Notes under the pieces: generated by a model
Told to the model about the DNA's origin: nothing
Databases searched by the model: none
What the model saw: the letters and a program-made list of their open reading frames with translations, nothing else
Program-made: the position numbers and the translations under genes
Shown: positions 46,144 through 55,768 of the stretch, piece by piece
Position numbering within the stretch: the stretch's first letter is position 1
Layout of the letters: each line of letters begins with the position of its first letter
NCBI GenBank assembly: GCA_963823245.1
Contig: CAWGKQ010000003.1
Coordinates: forward strand, 124,001-188,000
Direction: 5' to 3'
DNA from: JAWVFM01 sp963823245
GTDB taxonomy: Bacteria > Actinomycetota > Thermoleophilia > Solirubrobacterales > 70-9
Length of the DNA stretch: 64,000 nt

Positions 46144-47958
46144 TTATTCGTCGCTGACGCTCGAACGGCGCCGACCGCCTCGCCGGCCGCGGCGCCGCTC
46201 AGAAGCAGGCGATTCTACTTGCTCGCCATCGGCTGGTCCGGCGCCGTTTTCGTCCAGCAGGGTCGCGCTCGCCGAGGCCCGGCCGACGCTCTCGATGCGC
46301 ACCATCCGGCGCTCGCCGACATGCGCCCCGCCGCCGCCGACGCTGACGATGTAGGAGTCGACGCGAGCCACCGCGTCGTCGGGGTCGTACATGTGCGGCT
46401 CCTCGATCTTCACGAGAACTTCCTCGCCCACCTTGAACGGCAGCGCCTGCTCCTCGATCTCAGCGCGCGTGCCCTCGGCGGCCACGTCGTAGGTCTCGAT
46501 CGGGAGCGCGTCGCCCCCCTCGAAGTGGAAGTGCTTTCCAGACGTCTTCTCGAAGTCCGCGAGGCCGCTGCCGTCCTCGATCAGGTGCGCCACGACCTTC
46601 GGGTTCGCGCGGATTAGGAACGCCTCGGGCTGTGGCCGCTCGGCGACGAGGTCCCGCAGCCGTCGCAGAATCTCGATCGCGACGGTTTCCTCAGATGCGA
46701 CAACCCCGTCTCCGTTGCAGATGGGACATGGCTTCGTGAGGATCTCGCGCACGCCCTCGGTCACGTTCTGGCGCGTCATCTCGACGAGCCCGAGCGGCGA
46801 GACCTCCATCACGTACGTCTTCGTCTTGTCCTCGTCGAGGGCCTTGCGAAGCGTCTTCAGCACCTGGTCGCGGTTTCGAGCCCGCGCCATATCGATGAAG
46901 TCGATGACGATGATGCCCCCGATATCGCGCAGGCGGAGTTGGCGGACCACCTCCTCCGCGGCCTCCACGTTCACCCTCGTGATCGTGTCCTCGAGGCGGC
47001 CCTTGCCGCGCCCGGTGAAGCTGCCGGTGTTGATGTCGATCACCGTCAGGGCCTCGGCGTAATCGATGACCAGGTAGCCGCCGGAGGGCAGGTCGATGCG
47101 CCGGCCGAGGGTCGACCGGAAGGCCGCGTCGGCGCCGTAGCGCTCGAGTAGCGGCTCGGGGTCGTCGTAGAGCTCCACCGCGTCGACGAGTTCCGGCGCC
47201 GTGCGCTGGAAGAAGCTCGTTACGCGCTGGTGCTGCTTGGCGTCGTCGATGATCGCCCCGGCGAACTCCTTGCTGAGGACGTCGCGGAGGACCCGGATCG
47301 AGAGGTCCGCCTCCTGGAACACCAGCGCAGGGGGCTTGACGTCCTCGGCGCGGCGCTCGAGCACCTCGTGGAGCTTGTGGAGGTAGTCGAGGTCGCGCTC
47401 GAAGTCCTCCTTGCTCGCTCCCTCGGCCGCCGTGCGGACGATGACGCCCCCGGGCCCCTTGTGGATCTTCTGCAGGAGCTTCCGCTGCCGGTCGCGCTCG
47501 TTGTCCGGCAGCCGCCGGCTCGCGCCGACCCCGGCGCCCGTCGGCATGTATACGAGGTAGCGGCCGGCGATCGAGAGCTGCATCGAGAGGCGGGCGCCCT
47601 TCGTCTTCAGCGGATCCTTGACGACCTGGACGAGCACCTCCTGCTTCGGCTTGATGAGCTCGGAAATGCTGCGGCCCTTGCCGTGGCCGCGTCGGGGAAC
47701 CTGCTTGCCGTCGGGGGTGACGATCTCGTCGACGTGCAGGAACCCGTTACGTTCGAGCCCGATGTCGACGAACGCCGCCTCCATTCCCGGGAGGACGTTG
47801 TCGACCACTCCCTTGTAGATGTTGCCGACGATCGAGCGCGCCCCGCGGCGCTCCACGTACAGCTCGGCGACGTTGAAGTCGCCGTCCTTCTTCTTCGCTT
47901 CGAGCACGGCAACGCGGGTTTCCCCGGCGTCGACCGAGACCAGAATTCGCTTTCTCAA
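46144..47958 (-). CDS. rng: Ribonuclease E/G family endoribonuclease
   Basis: mRNA decay and rRNA processing. It has 604 residues: RNase H-like start with S1 insertion (IVGNIYKGVVDNVLPGMEAA), DNase I-like catalytic region with DINTGSFTGRG and VIDFIDMARARNRD, and the Zn-link CPICNGDG needed for dimer/tetramer formation. A later TRAM/S1-like segment and an Arg-rich tail (SERRRGRRGGRRRSS) may bind RNA. Lies between rodA and rplU. Confidence 0.94.
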   Translation of the reverse strand: MRKRILVSVDAGETRVAVLEAKKKDGDFNVAELYVERRGARSIVGNIYKGVVDNVLPGMEAAFVDIGLERNGFLHVDEIVTPDGKQVPRRGHGKGRSISELIKPKQEVLVQVVKDPLKTKGARLSMQLSIAGRYLVYMPTGAGVGASRRLPDNERDRQRKLLQKIHKGPGGVIVRTAAEGASKEDFERDLDYLHKLHEVLERRAEDVKPPALVFQEADLSIRVLRDVLSKEFAGAIIDDAKQHQRVTSFFQRTAPELVDAVELYDDPEPLLERYGADAAFRSTLGRRIDLPSGGYLVIDYAEALTVIDINTGSFTGRGKGRLEDTITRVNVEAAEEVVRQLRLRDIGGIIVIDFIDMARARNRDQVLKTLRKALDEDKTKTYVMEVSPLGLVEMTRQNVTEGVREILTKPCPICNGDGVVASEETVAIEILRRLRDLVAERPQPEAFLIRANPKVVAHLIEDGSGLADFEKTSGKHFHFEGGDALPIETYDVAAEGTRAEIEEQALPFKVGEEVLVKIEEPHMYDPDDAVARVDSYIVSVGGGGAHVGERRMVRIESVGRASASATLLDENGAGPADGEQVESPASERRRGRRGGRRRSSVSDE

Positions 47959-47999
47959 ACGCTCACCTCACAAGAGCTTCGGCGCGCGCCCGGTGGCTC

Positions 48000-49205
48000 C
48001 TAGCCGTAACCGGGCGCGGCAGCCCTGCTCTTGGAGGTGAGCCGCGCTTGCACATAGACGCTCTGAAGGAGGCCGATCGCCATCAGGGTGACGACGACCG
48101 AGGAGCCTCCGAAGCTCATCAGCGGCAACGGGATGCCCGTGATCGGCATGATCCCGATGGTGATGCCGACGTTGACGAATACGTGGAACATCAGCATCGC
48201 GGCGATCCCGCCGGCGATCATGCTCCCGTATAAGTTCTTCGAAAGCGTCGTGATGCGCAGCGCCCTCCATATCAGCAGGGCGTAGAGGGACAGTACGAAC
48301 GCGGCCCCCACGAACCCGAAGCGCTCTCCAACCACGGCGAAAATGAAGTCCGTGTTGCGCTCGGGTAGGAACCCGTTCTCTGCTTGCGTCGCCTGCCCGC
48401 CTCGGCCGGTCTTCCCCCCCGATCCGACCGCGATCAGCGATTGGTTGATCTGGTAGCTGGAGGATCTCGGGTCTTTGCTCGGGTTGAGGAAGGACGTCAA
48501 CCGGCTCTGCTGGTATCCCTGCAGGACCGGGTGGCCGACGAGCGGCGCTATTACGAGGACCAGGGTAGCGGCAGCCACCACCAGCCCGCCCAGGAACGCG
48601 AAGTGGGTCCACTTCACTCCGGCGACGAAGAGCACGGCGAGCGTGATCACCGCGTACACCGCACCGGTGCCGAGGTCGGGCTGCACGAAGACGAGCGCGG
48701 CGGGCGCGAGGCCCATCAACAGAAGGCGCGCGGTCCTGGCGCGCTCGCCGATGTGGCGGCTGCGGTCGATCGCGAAGCCGGCGAGGGCGCAGATCAAAAG
48801 GAGCTTCCCGAGCTCGGACGGCTGGAAGGTGAAGAAGGGAAGCGTTATCCACCGCCTCGAGCCGCGGCTCGCCTCGCCGAGGACGAGGACCGCGAGGATG
48901 CTGGTGATCATCGCCGTGTAGAGGCCGACGCGGAGCTCGCGCAGCCGCGAGTAGTCGACTCGGGCGATCGCGAGCATCAGCCCGATCCCGATGCCGGCGT
49001 AGATCGCCTGGCGCAGGACGTAGTACAGGGGGTCGCCGGCCACATCGTTCCCGGTCGTGACCTTGAGCGTGTAGAGGCTGCACAGCACGAGCCCGACCGC
49101 CCCGAAAACGAGGATCGGGTCGAGCGAGAGCAGCCCGATGCGCTCGAAGGGGCTCGGGCGCTCTCGAGAGCGGGCGAAGCGGCGGGGAAGGGTCTCGGCT
49201 TCCAT
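48000..49205 (-). CDS. rodA: Rod-shape peptidoglycan glycosyltransferase RodA
   Basis: SEDS-family polymerase working with PBP2. It has 401 residues, about ten membrane helices. Family features: RGSRRWITLPFFTFQPSELG and, near the end, GIMPITGIPLPLMSFGGSS. Only 10 bp after mrdA, so the synthase pair is co-expressed. Confidence 0.95.
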   Translation of the reverse strand: MEAETLPRRFARSRERPSPFERIGLLSLDPILVFGAVGLVLCSLYTLKVTTGNDVAGDPLYYVLRQAIYAGIGIGLMLAIARVDYSRLRELRVGLYTAMITSILAVLVLGEASRGSRRWITLPFFTFQPSELGKLLLICALAGFAIDRSRHIGERARTARLLLMGLAPAALVFVQPDLGTGAVYAVITLAVLFVAGVKWTHFAFLGGLVVAAATLVLVIAPLVGHPVLQGYQQSRLTSFLNPSKDPRSSSYQINQSLIAVGSGGKTGRGGQATQAENGFLPERNTDFIFAVVGERFGFVGAAFVLSLYALLIWRALRITTLSKNLYGSMIAGGIAAMLMFHVFVNVGITIGIMPITGIPLPLMSFGGSSVVVTLMAIGLLQSVYVQARLTSKSRAAAPGYG

Positions 49206-49215
49206 CAGCTCATCG

Positions 49216-51123
49216 CTAGTAGTTGCTTACTCCCGTCGGCACGGCCCCGGGAGCGATCGTGCCGGACTTGACCTTCCGCCCATGGGCTTGGAAGAAGGCC
49301 GTCAGGATCTTCTGCGCCGTGGGAGCGGCCGCCTGGACGCCGAACCCGCCCTGCTCGATCGTCACGGCGACGACCACCTGCGGGTTCGGGTACGGCGCGA
49401 GGACGACGTACCACGACTGGTCCTGCTGCCCCACGCGCTGGGCCGTGCCGGTCTTTCCCGCGACCGGGATCGAGTACCCGCCGAAGACCGGGTACGACGT
49501 GCCGCCGGGCGACTGTGCCGCTTCGTGCAACGCATTGAGGATCAGGTTCGCGTAGGACGGCTTCATGCCCAGGTGACGCTGCGGCGCCGGGTTGATCTCC
49601 TGCACGACGCGCCCGCTCGCGTCGTCGACCTCGAGGCCCACGTGCGGCCGGACGAGGTTCCCCCCGTTCGCCAGCGCCGCGTAGGCCGTCGCCATCTGCA
49701 GCGGGTCGGCCTGCAGATCTCCCTGCCCGACCGCGAGGTTGACGCTGTCGCCGGCGCTCCACGGGCGATCGGTCTGGTGCTGCTTGTAGAGGTTGTTGCG
49801 CCACGCCGGCGTCGGGACGAGGCCGGGCAGCTCGCCGGGGATGTCGATCCCCGTCGTGCGGCCGAGTCCCAGCGCCTTCATCCAACGCTGCATCGGGCCG
49901 TTCTTGATGTTCGAGGTGTTGAGCCTGTTCCCGACGTTGTAGAAGAAGACGTCGTCGGAGATCTTGAGCGCCTCGGGCAGGGTGAGCGTGCAGCCGCAGG
50001 AGAAGCCCCCCGCGTTCTGGAGCGTGAGCGTTCCCTCCTTGAAGCTGCCGCCGTCGAAGATGCCCGTGCTCGGGGTGATCGTGCCGCTCTCGAGCGCCGC
50101 GATCGACGTGATCGGCTTCATCGTCGATCCCGTCGGGTAGCCACCCTGGATCGCGCGGTCCGTGAGCGGCGAGTCGGTCGTCTGCGAGGTGAGCGCCTTG
50201 TACCTCGCGGGCGAGAGGATCGGGTGCGTGAAGAAGGACGGGTCGTAGGTCGGCGTGGACCCCATGCCGAGGATCTGGCCGTTGTTCACGTTCATGGCCA
50301 CGAACGCACCGGGCAGCCCGAACGACGAGAGCGCCGTCTGGCCGGCCTCCTGAACCTTGTCGTCGATGGTCAGGCGAAGGTTGTCGCCGGGCTGGGGCGG
50401 TCGCCTCGAGAGGACGCCGCCGGTCGGCCGGCCCGCGGCGTCGACCTGGGCCCTCGTCTGGCCGTTGATGCCGCGCAGGGCCGAATCGTAGGTGTACTCC
50501 ACCCCCGCCTGACCGACTTGGTCCGTCTGCTTCACGCCCTCGAACTGCGGGTCCTTGAGCTGCTGGGGGCTCACCTCGCGCACGTACCCGAGGATGTGCG
50601 CCGCCAGGGTGTCGTGCGGGTAGTCGCGCACATAGACGCGGTCGACGCTCACGCCGCGGAACTTCTCCTGGTTCTCGCGCAGGTAGTAGACGAGGTCGTA
50701 GGGGACGTCCCGCTTGAGCGTCACCGGGCTCCCCGGGATCTGCTTCTCCTGGATGTGGATGTCGCGCTGGATCTTGCGGTAGGGCATGTCGGCGGCCTTG
50801 CCGAGCCGCTCCAGCTCGAGCTTGCGGGCCTTCGAGCCGTTCGGCAGCTCCAGCGTGTGGACCTGGAGCGCGAGCGCCGTGCGGTTCTTCACCAGCGTCT
50901 GGCCCGTGCGATCGGTGATGTCGCCCCGCGGAGCCTGGACCGTCACGACCCGCACCTGGTTGTTCTGGGCCTCCTTGACGTACTGCCCACTCGAGAGCAC
51001 CTGGAGGTACCAGAGCCGGAAGAAGATGATCGAGAACATCACCAGCGCGGCGCCGCCGAGGATCGCCACCCGGAGGTTGAGCTGCGCGGGCATCGGGCCG
51101 CGCCGCCGTTCGTCGCCGAACAT
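49216..51123 (-). CDS. mrdA: Penicillin-binding protein 2, elongation transpeptidase
   Basis: Cross-links peptidoglycan in side-wall growth. It has 635 residues: short N terminus, one membrane anchor (about 17-36), PBP dimerisation domain with APRGDITDRTG, and transpeptidase domain with nucleophile Ser333 (GSTMKP), SDD at 389-391 in the SxN position, and KTG in VAGKTGTAQRV. The change of SxN to SDD is within the range seen in class B PBPs. Confidence 0.95.
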   Translation of the reverse strand: MFGDERRRGPMPAQLNLRVAILGGAALVMFSIIFFRLWYLQVLSSGQYVKEAQNNQVRVVTVQAPRGDITDRTGQTLVKNRTALALQVHTLELPNGSKARKLELERLGKAADMPYRKIQRDIHIQEKQIPGSPVTLKRDVPYDLVYYLRENQEKFRGVSVDRVYVRDYPHDTLAAHILGYVREVSPQQLKDPQFEGVKQTDQVGQAGVEYTYDSALRGINGQTRAQVDAAGRPTGGVLSRRPPQPGDNLRLTIDDKVQEAGQTALSSFGLPGAFVAMNVNNGQILGMGSTPTYDPSFFTHPILSPARYKALTSQTTDSPLTDRAIQGGYPTGSTMKPITSIAALESGTITPSTGIFDGGSFKEGTLTLQNAGGFSCGCTLTLPEALKISDDVFFYNVGNRLNTSNIKNGPMQRWMKALGLGRTTGIDIPGELPGLVPTPAWRNNLYKQHQTDRPWSAGDSVNLAVGQGDLQADPLQMATAYAALANGGNLVRPHVGLEVDDASGRVVQEINPAPQRHLGMKPSYANLILNALHEAAQSPGGTSYPVFGGYSIPVAGKTGTAQRVGQQDQSWYVVLAPYPNPQVVVAVTIEQGGFGVQAAAPTAQKILTAFFQAHGRKVKSGTIAPGAVPTGVSNY

Positions 51124-51198
51124 CAGTGCTCCCTCCAGTGAGTCCGGTGCCGATATGGCGAGCGAAAACCGAGCCGACCGCGGACGCAGGGAGGCCGA

Positions 51199-51238
51199 AT
51201 AGCGGCCGCTATGCGGCCGACCGAGGACAAAGGTCGGC
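51199..51238. repeat. Palindrome and hairpin in the mreD-mrdA gap
   Basis: A 14-bp perfect palindrome ATAGCGGCCGCTAT (51199-51212) is followed by arms GCCGACC and GGTCGGC around a 9-nt loop (51216-51238). They lie in the 163-bp gap between mreD and mrdA, the only sizeable gap in the shape operon. A partial terminator or processing site that separates MreBCD from PBP2/RodA levels is possible. Confidence 0.5.
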
Positions 51239-51286
51239 GAAGGTTTGCAGCCGCCAGATCGGTGCCGGAATTCGCCGGAGTGAGCA

Positions 51287-51922
51287 CTAGACGCTCCTCC
51301 CGGAGCCCGCGCCCGCGCGCGCGACGCGACCCCCGCTCGCCCGCCGCCGCCCGCGACGCCACGGCGCTCGCCGCCGCGCGGACGCGGCGTGGATCGGCGC
51401 CCGCCCGGTGCTCGCGCCCTCGTCGACGAGCGCCGGTCTCAGGATCCGGCGCACCAGCGGGAAGACGCCCAGGGCGAGGAGGAAGCCCAGGAGGCCCTTC
51501 ACGACGATGTCGCGGAGGATCGAGAGGCTCACGGGCGTCGAGACGCCGAGCATCAGCTGCAGCGCGGCGAACGCGGCCGCGTATGCAACCGAGAGCGCAC
51601 CGACAAGGAGCGGAGGCACCAGCGAGTTGGTGATCTCGTAGCTCTCGCGGTAGCGGCCGGCGAAGTAGCCGATCGCGAGCAGCGCGAGCGAGGAGACCCC
51701 CAGCGTCTGAAGCAGTGCGCTGTCGAGCACGAGGCCGGCGGCGAAGCCCGCCACGGCGCCGACCACGGCGCCGCCGAGCAGGCCGAGGGTCGCGACGACG
51801 ACGGGCAGCACGTCGGGGATCGAGCCGAAGAAGCTCAGATAGGAGAAGAACGAGAGCTGGAGGACGACGGCGCCGAGCAGGATCAGAGCCACTCGCAGCG
51901 CGACGCGGCGGGTGACGATCAC
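51287..51922 (-). CDS. mreD: Rod-shape-determining membrane protein MreD
   Basis: It has 211 residues from GTG 51922, which overlaps the mreC stop (GTGA). Five or six predicted helices (ALRVALILLGAVVLQLSFFS, PVVVATLGLLGGAVVGAVAG and others) and a basic C-terminal tail rich in Arg/Ala. Identified by fold and position between mreC and mrdA; MreD sequences are poorly conserved. A longer frame upstream is mreC in another frame. Confidence 0.86.
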   Translation of the reverse strand: MIVTRRVALRVALILLGAVVLQLSFFSYLSFFGSIPDVLPVVVATLGLLGGAVVGAVAGFAAGLVLDSALLQTLGVSSLALLAIGYFAGRYRESYEITNSLVPPLLVGALSVAYAAAFAALQLMLGVSTPVSLSILRDIVVKGLLGFLLALGVFPLVRRILRPALVDEGASTGRAPIHAASARRRAPWRRGRRRASGGRVARAGAGSGRSV

Positions 51923-52791
51923 TGGCCCACCCCCGGCCGTCTGGGCCCGCCGGTGAGGACCTGCACGTAGTCCATTCCCCGCAGGTCGGCGAACGCACGC
52001 AGGTTGATTCGCTGATAGGTCTGCTGACCATCGCGCGTGGCCTTGGTGATGCGGCCGAGTCGCAGGCCGTAGGGGTACGACGAGGCGATCTTGCCGCTCG
52101 ACCATCCGGCGGTGACCACGAGGGAGCCGGAGTGGATCCTCTGGTTGGAGTTGACGAAGTCGAGAAGCAGCGCGCTCGGGTTGCCGGCCTCGGGCTCCAC
52201 CACCCCGTCCGGGCCGTCCGGCAGCACCTTGGCCGAGACGGCGCTGGTGTGGTCGGTGATGAGCGTGACCTCCGATGTGCCGCCCGTGGTCGCCGTGACC
52301 TTGCCGACGACCCCGTCGCCGGTGACCACCGGGTCGTTCACCCGGACGCCGTCGCCCGAGCCGACGTCGAGCGTGACGCTCGAGTACCAGACGGTCGGCG
52401 AGCGGCCGATGACACGGCCCGTCACCGGCTTGTAGGGGGCGAGCGGACCGCTCTTGTCGAGCTTCAGGAGGCCGCGGAACTGGCGGTTCTCGCCGATCGC
52501 CATCTGCTTGTTGGTGACCTCCTTGCGGAGCTGGGCGACCTCGGCCTTGAGCTCGCCGTTCTCGCCTCGCGCCTGGAAGGTCTCGTGGAACCAGTTGACG
52601 AGGTCCTGCGCCGGCTTCAGCGCCCGGCTCGCCCCGTCCTCGACCGGCCCGAGCACGGTGGCGATGCCGTTGCGGATGGTCCCGAACGGTCCGCCGGCGG
52701 AGCCCGCGAACGTGCTCGTTAGAAGAACCACCGAGGCGGCCACCAGCAGCACCAGGACCGCCCGGCGCCGACGTACCTGCTTGCGGTACAT
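51919..52791 (-). CDS. mreC: Rod-shape-determining protein MreC
   Basis: It has 290 residues: one N-terminal helix (about 11-30), a coiled coil (about 75-105), and two beta-barrel domains with DVGSGDGVRVNDPVVTGDG and GNPSALLLDFVNSNQRIHSG. Sits in the periplasm-facing space linking MreB to PBP2. Three bp after mreB. Confidence 0.93.
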   Translation of the reverse strand: MYRKQVRRRRAVLVLLVAASVVLLTSTFAGSAGGPFGTIRNGIATVLGPVEDGASRALKPAQDLVNWFHETFQARGENGELKAEVAQLRKEVTNKQMAIGENRQFRGLLKLDKSGPLAPYKPVTGRVIGRSPTVWYSSVTLDVGSGDGVRVNDPVVTGDGVVGKVTATTGGTSEVTLITDHTSAVSAKVLPDGPDGVVEPEAGNPSALLLDFVNSNQRIHSGSLVVTAGWSSGKIASSYPYGLRLGRITKATRDGQQTYQRINLRAFADLRGMDYVQVLTGGPRRPGVGQ

Positions 52792-52794
52792 CGG

Positions 52795-53850
52795 CTACGA
52801 GACGCTCGCAAACCGGCGCCGGTTCGCGTTGCGGTTGGTTCGGTGGATCACCTCGAACTCGTCGAGCGAGCGCCCCGCCCCGACGGCCACGCACGTCAGC
52901 GGGGACTCGGTGAGCTGGGCCGGCATCTGGCACTCGTCGCGCATCCGCTGGTCGATGCCCTGCAGCAGCGCGCCCCCGCCGGCGAGGGTGATGCCGCGAT
53001 CCATGATGTCGCCCGCGAGCTCGGGCGGCGTGCGGTCGAGCGTGTCCTTGACCGCGCTGACGATCTGGTTGACCGGCTCCTCGAGGGCCATCCGGACCTC
53101 CTCGGAGCTCAGGGAGATCGTCTTCGGCAGGCCGCTCACCATGTCGCGGCCACGGATCTCGGTGATGATCTCCTCGCCCATCGGGGCCGCCGAGCCGATC
53201 TCGAGCTTCACCTCCTCGGCCGTCTGCTGGCCGATCAGGAGCTTGTGGTTGTGCTTGCAGTGGTTGACGATGGCGTCGTCCATCTCGTCGCCACCGACGC
53301 GGATCGACTCCGAGACGACGATCCCGCCGAGCGAGATCACGGCCACCTCGCTGGTGCCGCCGCCGATGTCGAGGATCATGCTCCCGGTGGGCTCGGACAC
53401 CGGCAGTCCGGCTCCGATCGCGGCGGCCATCGGCTCCTCGATCAGGTAGGCGTTGCGGGCGCCCGCCGACAGGCAGGCCTCCTCGACCGCGCGCTTCTCG
53501 ACTCCGGTCACGCCGGAGGGCACGCAGACCACGACCCGCGGGTGCGCGAAGCGGTTCTGGTGCACGCGCTGGATGAAGTGCCGGAGCATTTCCTCGGTGA
53601 CGTCGAAGTCGGCGATCACCCCGTCCTTGAGCGGCCTGATCGCCTGGATCGAGCCGGGCGTGCGCCCCAGCATCCGCTTCGCCTCGACCCCGACGGCATG
53701 GACCTCGCCCGTCGAGGAGTCCACCGCGACCACGGACGGCTCCGAGAGGACGATCCCGCGGCCGCGCACGTAGACGAGCGTGTTGGCGGTGCCGAGGTCA
53801 ACCGCCATGTCGCGGCCGCCGAAGCCGGTGATGCTGCTGAAGATTCCCAT
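52795..53850 (-). CDS. mreB: Rod-shape-determining actin homologue MreB
   Basis: It has 351 residues from ATG 53850 (MGIFSSITGFGGRDMAVDLG); the open frame runs on upstream without homology. Phosphate loops DLGTANTLVYVRG and DIGGGTSEVAVISLGG, and the adenosine motif GGGALLQGIDQRM. Presence of mreBCD-mrdA-rodA predicts a rod-shaped cell. Confidence 0.97.
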   Translation of the reverse strand: MGIFSSITGFGGRDMAVDLGTANTLVYVRGRGIVLSEPSVVAVDSSTGEVHAVGVEAKRMLGRTPGSIQAIRPLKDGVIADFDVTEEMLRHFIQRVHQNRFAHPRVVVCVPSGVTGVEKRAVEEACLSAGARNAYLIEEPMAAAIGAGLPVSEPTGSMILDIGGGTSEVAVISLGGIVVSESIRVGGDEMDDAIVNHCKHNHKLLIGQQTAEEVKLEIGSAAPMGEEIITEIRGRDMVSGLPKTISLSSEEVRMALEEPVNQIVSAVKDTLDRTPPELAGDIMDRGITLAGGGALLQGIDQRMRDECQMPAQLTESPLTCVAVGAGRSLDEFEVIHRTNRNANRRRFASVS

Positions 53851-54004
53851 TGGGTCGCGGTTCGTTTGGGCGCGCGAGGCGCCCAACCGCCGGCAGGCGG
53901 CACCGGGCGGCGGGGTCCGCACGCGAGGCGAGCGTAGCAAAGGCCCAAGCGACCCCAAAGCCGAGGTTGAGGCCTTGCATTCGCTCTAAGGGTAAACCTC
54001 AGAG

Positions 54005-54580
54005 TTAGTGTTTTGGCGCGATCTCCGGGGCGATCTCGAAAAGCCGCTGCAAGGGAAGCCCGATCACGTTCGAGAGGTCCCCCTCCACCCTTTCCACCAA
54101 CATCGATCCGAGGCCCTGGACGGCGTAGGCACCGGCGCGGTCCCGCCACTCGTCCGAGGCGATGTAGAGGTCGATTAGGGCCGCGGGCAACGATGCGAAC
54201 GTCACCTGCGACGCCTCGAACGCGGCCCGCTCATCGGTCGCCTTGTGCGTCGGGTGGGGCGCGAGCAGCACGACGCCGCTCAGCACCTCATGCGTTCGCC
54301 CGCTCAGCGCGCCGAGAAGCCTTCGCGCGTCGTCGGAGGACTCCGGCTTGCCGAGCAGGCGTCCATCGAGGACCACATCGGTGTCGACGCCGAGGACGAG
54401 AGCTCCCTCCGCCGCACGCGCCGCCACCGCGCGGGCCTTGCGGCGCGCGTTCTCGACGACGAGCTCGGCGGGCGTGGCGCCCTCGCCGAGCTCGGCGGCT
54501 TCGGACACGACAACCTCGAACTCGACGCCCGCCGCCGCAAGCAGCTCCCGTCGCCGCGGCGACGCGGAGGCGAGTATCAG
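54005..54580 (-). CDS. maf: Maf-family nucleoside triphosphate pyrophosphatase, probable CTG start
   Basis: House-cleaning dNTP/UTP pyrophosphatase that affects septation. The diagnostic start ILASASPRRRELLAAAG lies upstream of any ATG, GTG or TTG. In-frame CTG 54580 overlaps the ndk stop (CTGA) and gives 191 residues, the family length. Later motifs: GVDTDVVLDGRLLGKP, and AGAYAVQGLGSMLVERVEGD followed by NVIGLPLQRL. Starting at the first GTG (54508) would remove the substrate-binding SASPRR loop. Confidence 0.88.
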   Translation of the reverse strand: MILASASPRRRELLAAAGVEFEVVVSEAAELGEGATPAELVVENARRKARAVAARAAEGALVLGVDTDVVLDGRLLGKPESSDDARRLLGALSGRTHEVLSGVVLLAPHPTHKATDERAAFEASQVTFASLPAALIDLYIASDEWRDRAGAYAVQGLGSMLVERVEGDLSNVIGLPLQRLFEIAPEIAPKH

Positions 54581-54978
54581 CTGCCGAACCAGGTCTCGAT
54601 CTCGCGCTCGGCCGACTCGTCGGAGTCGGAGCCGTGAACGAGGTTGAAGGTGACCTCGACCGCGTAGTCGCCCCGGATCGAGCCGGGCGCGGCCTCGAGC
54701 GGGTTGGTGGCGCCGATCGCCTGCCGCGCGGCCGTCACGGCCTCGGGACCGGCGAGGATCGCCGCGACGAGAGGGCCGCGGGTGATGAACTCCACCAACT
54801 CGCCGAAGAAGGGCTTCTCCTTGTGCTCGGCGTAGTGGCGGTTGGCGATCTCCTCATCCGCATGGACCACCCGCAGGGCGGTGATCTCGAGGCCCTTGCG
54901 CTCTAATCGCGCCAGGATCTCGCCCGTCAGGTGACGCTCGTAGGCATCGGGCTTGATGAGGATGAGGGTGCGCGACAC
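54577..54978 (-). CDS. ndk: Nucleoside diphosphate kinase
   Basis: Balances NTP pools by phosphate transfer through a histidine. It has 133 residues. Active-site His115 in FNLVHGSDS; start LILIKPDAYERHLTGEIL. Its TGA overlaps the CTG of maf. Eleven bp after the zinc-ribbon protein. Confidence 0.97.
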   Translation of the reverse strand: MSRTLILIKPDAYERHLTGEILARLERKGLEITALRVVHADEEIANRHYAEHKEKPFFGELVEFITRGPLVAAILAGPEAVTAARQAIGATNPLEAAPGSIRGDYAVEVTFNLVHGSDSDESAEREIETWFGS

Positions 54979-54989
54979 GGTGACGCGAG

Positions 54990-55721
54990 TCAGCTCTCGG
55001 AAGCGGGCGCGCGGCGACCGCTCGAGGGGTCGCGCCGCGGCGGGCGTCCACTCTCCGGCGAGCCGTCCTTCTTGCTGCGCGAGGTGCTGCGCTCCTTGGC
55101 CGCCGCGGCGCGGCTGGACGAGGAGCGGCTCGCCGGCCGCGGCGCGGGCTTGCGGTCCCCGCTGGAGCTCGGACGCGTTGGCCGCTCGGTTGACGACTTA
55201 CGCGTCCTGGTCGGAGGCGGCACGGAGCGGTCGCCCGAGGCACGGCTCGGGGCCGGCCGGCGCTGAGATGGCTCCGAGCGCCGGACCGGCGTCTCGCAGT
55301 ACGGGCAGAGCGTCCAGCGCGGGTCGATGGGCTTGCCGCACGAGTCGCACGGGTCCTTGACGCGCACGCGGCAGCTCGGGCAGCGCAGGTAGCTGCGCTC
55401 GATCGGAAAGCCGCAGTTCGGGCATGACTGCTCCTCGAGCTGGCGTACGCGGAGCTGAGAGGCCTTGATCTCGAGGTGGCGCTCGCGCGCGTCGTCGAGG
55501 AACTCCGGCGGGCGGAGGATCGTGTAGATGATCGTCCCCACGTAGGGAAAGAGGGAGGCGCCCGTCGCGCAGGCGATCAGCACCGGGTCGCTGATCCGGC
55601 GCCGGGCGTCGAGATAGGTCCACGCGATCAGCGCGATCCAGACCACGATCAGAAACAGGATCAGGAGGTTTACGAACAGGCTGAGTCCGCTGTTCGTGAT
55701 GCCGAATAGGGCGGCGGGCAT
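54990..55721 (-). CDS. Membrane protein with double zinc ribbon and Arg/Ser-rich tail
   Basis: It has 243 residues. Two N-terminal helices (about 11-35 and 45-68), then four Cys pairs that form two zinc ribbons (SCPNCGF with RCPSCRV, PCDSCGKP with LCPYCE; about 95-145), then a disordered basic tail rich in Arg, Ser and Pro. Role unknown; the fold resembles PLDc-N-type membrane proteins fused to zinc ribbons. Lies between folC and ndk in the conserved block. Confidence 0.78.
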   Translation of the reverse strand: MPAALFGITNSGLSLFVNLLILFLIVVWIALIAWTYLDARRRISDPVLIACATGASLFPYVGTIIYTILRPPEFLDDARERHLEIKASQLRVRQLEEQSCPNCGFPIERSYLRCPSCRVRVKDPCDSCGKPIDPRWTLCPYCETPVRRSEPSQRRPAPSRASGDRSVPPPTRTRKSSTERPTRPSSSGDRKPAPRPASRSSSSRAAAAKERSTSRSKKDGSPESGRPPRRDPSSGRRAPASES

Positions 55722-55768
55722 GAGCGCGTGAGTCTACTTCGTTGCCTGCGTGGCGAACCCTGTTTCGG

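Noticed and set aside
49138..51141. Plus-strand frame of 667 codons opposite mrdA
   Set aside because: PBP2 motifs on the minus strand are complete; the antisense product has no recognisable feature.
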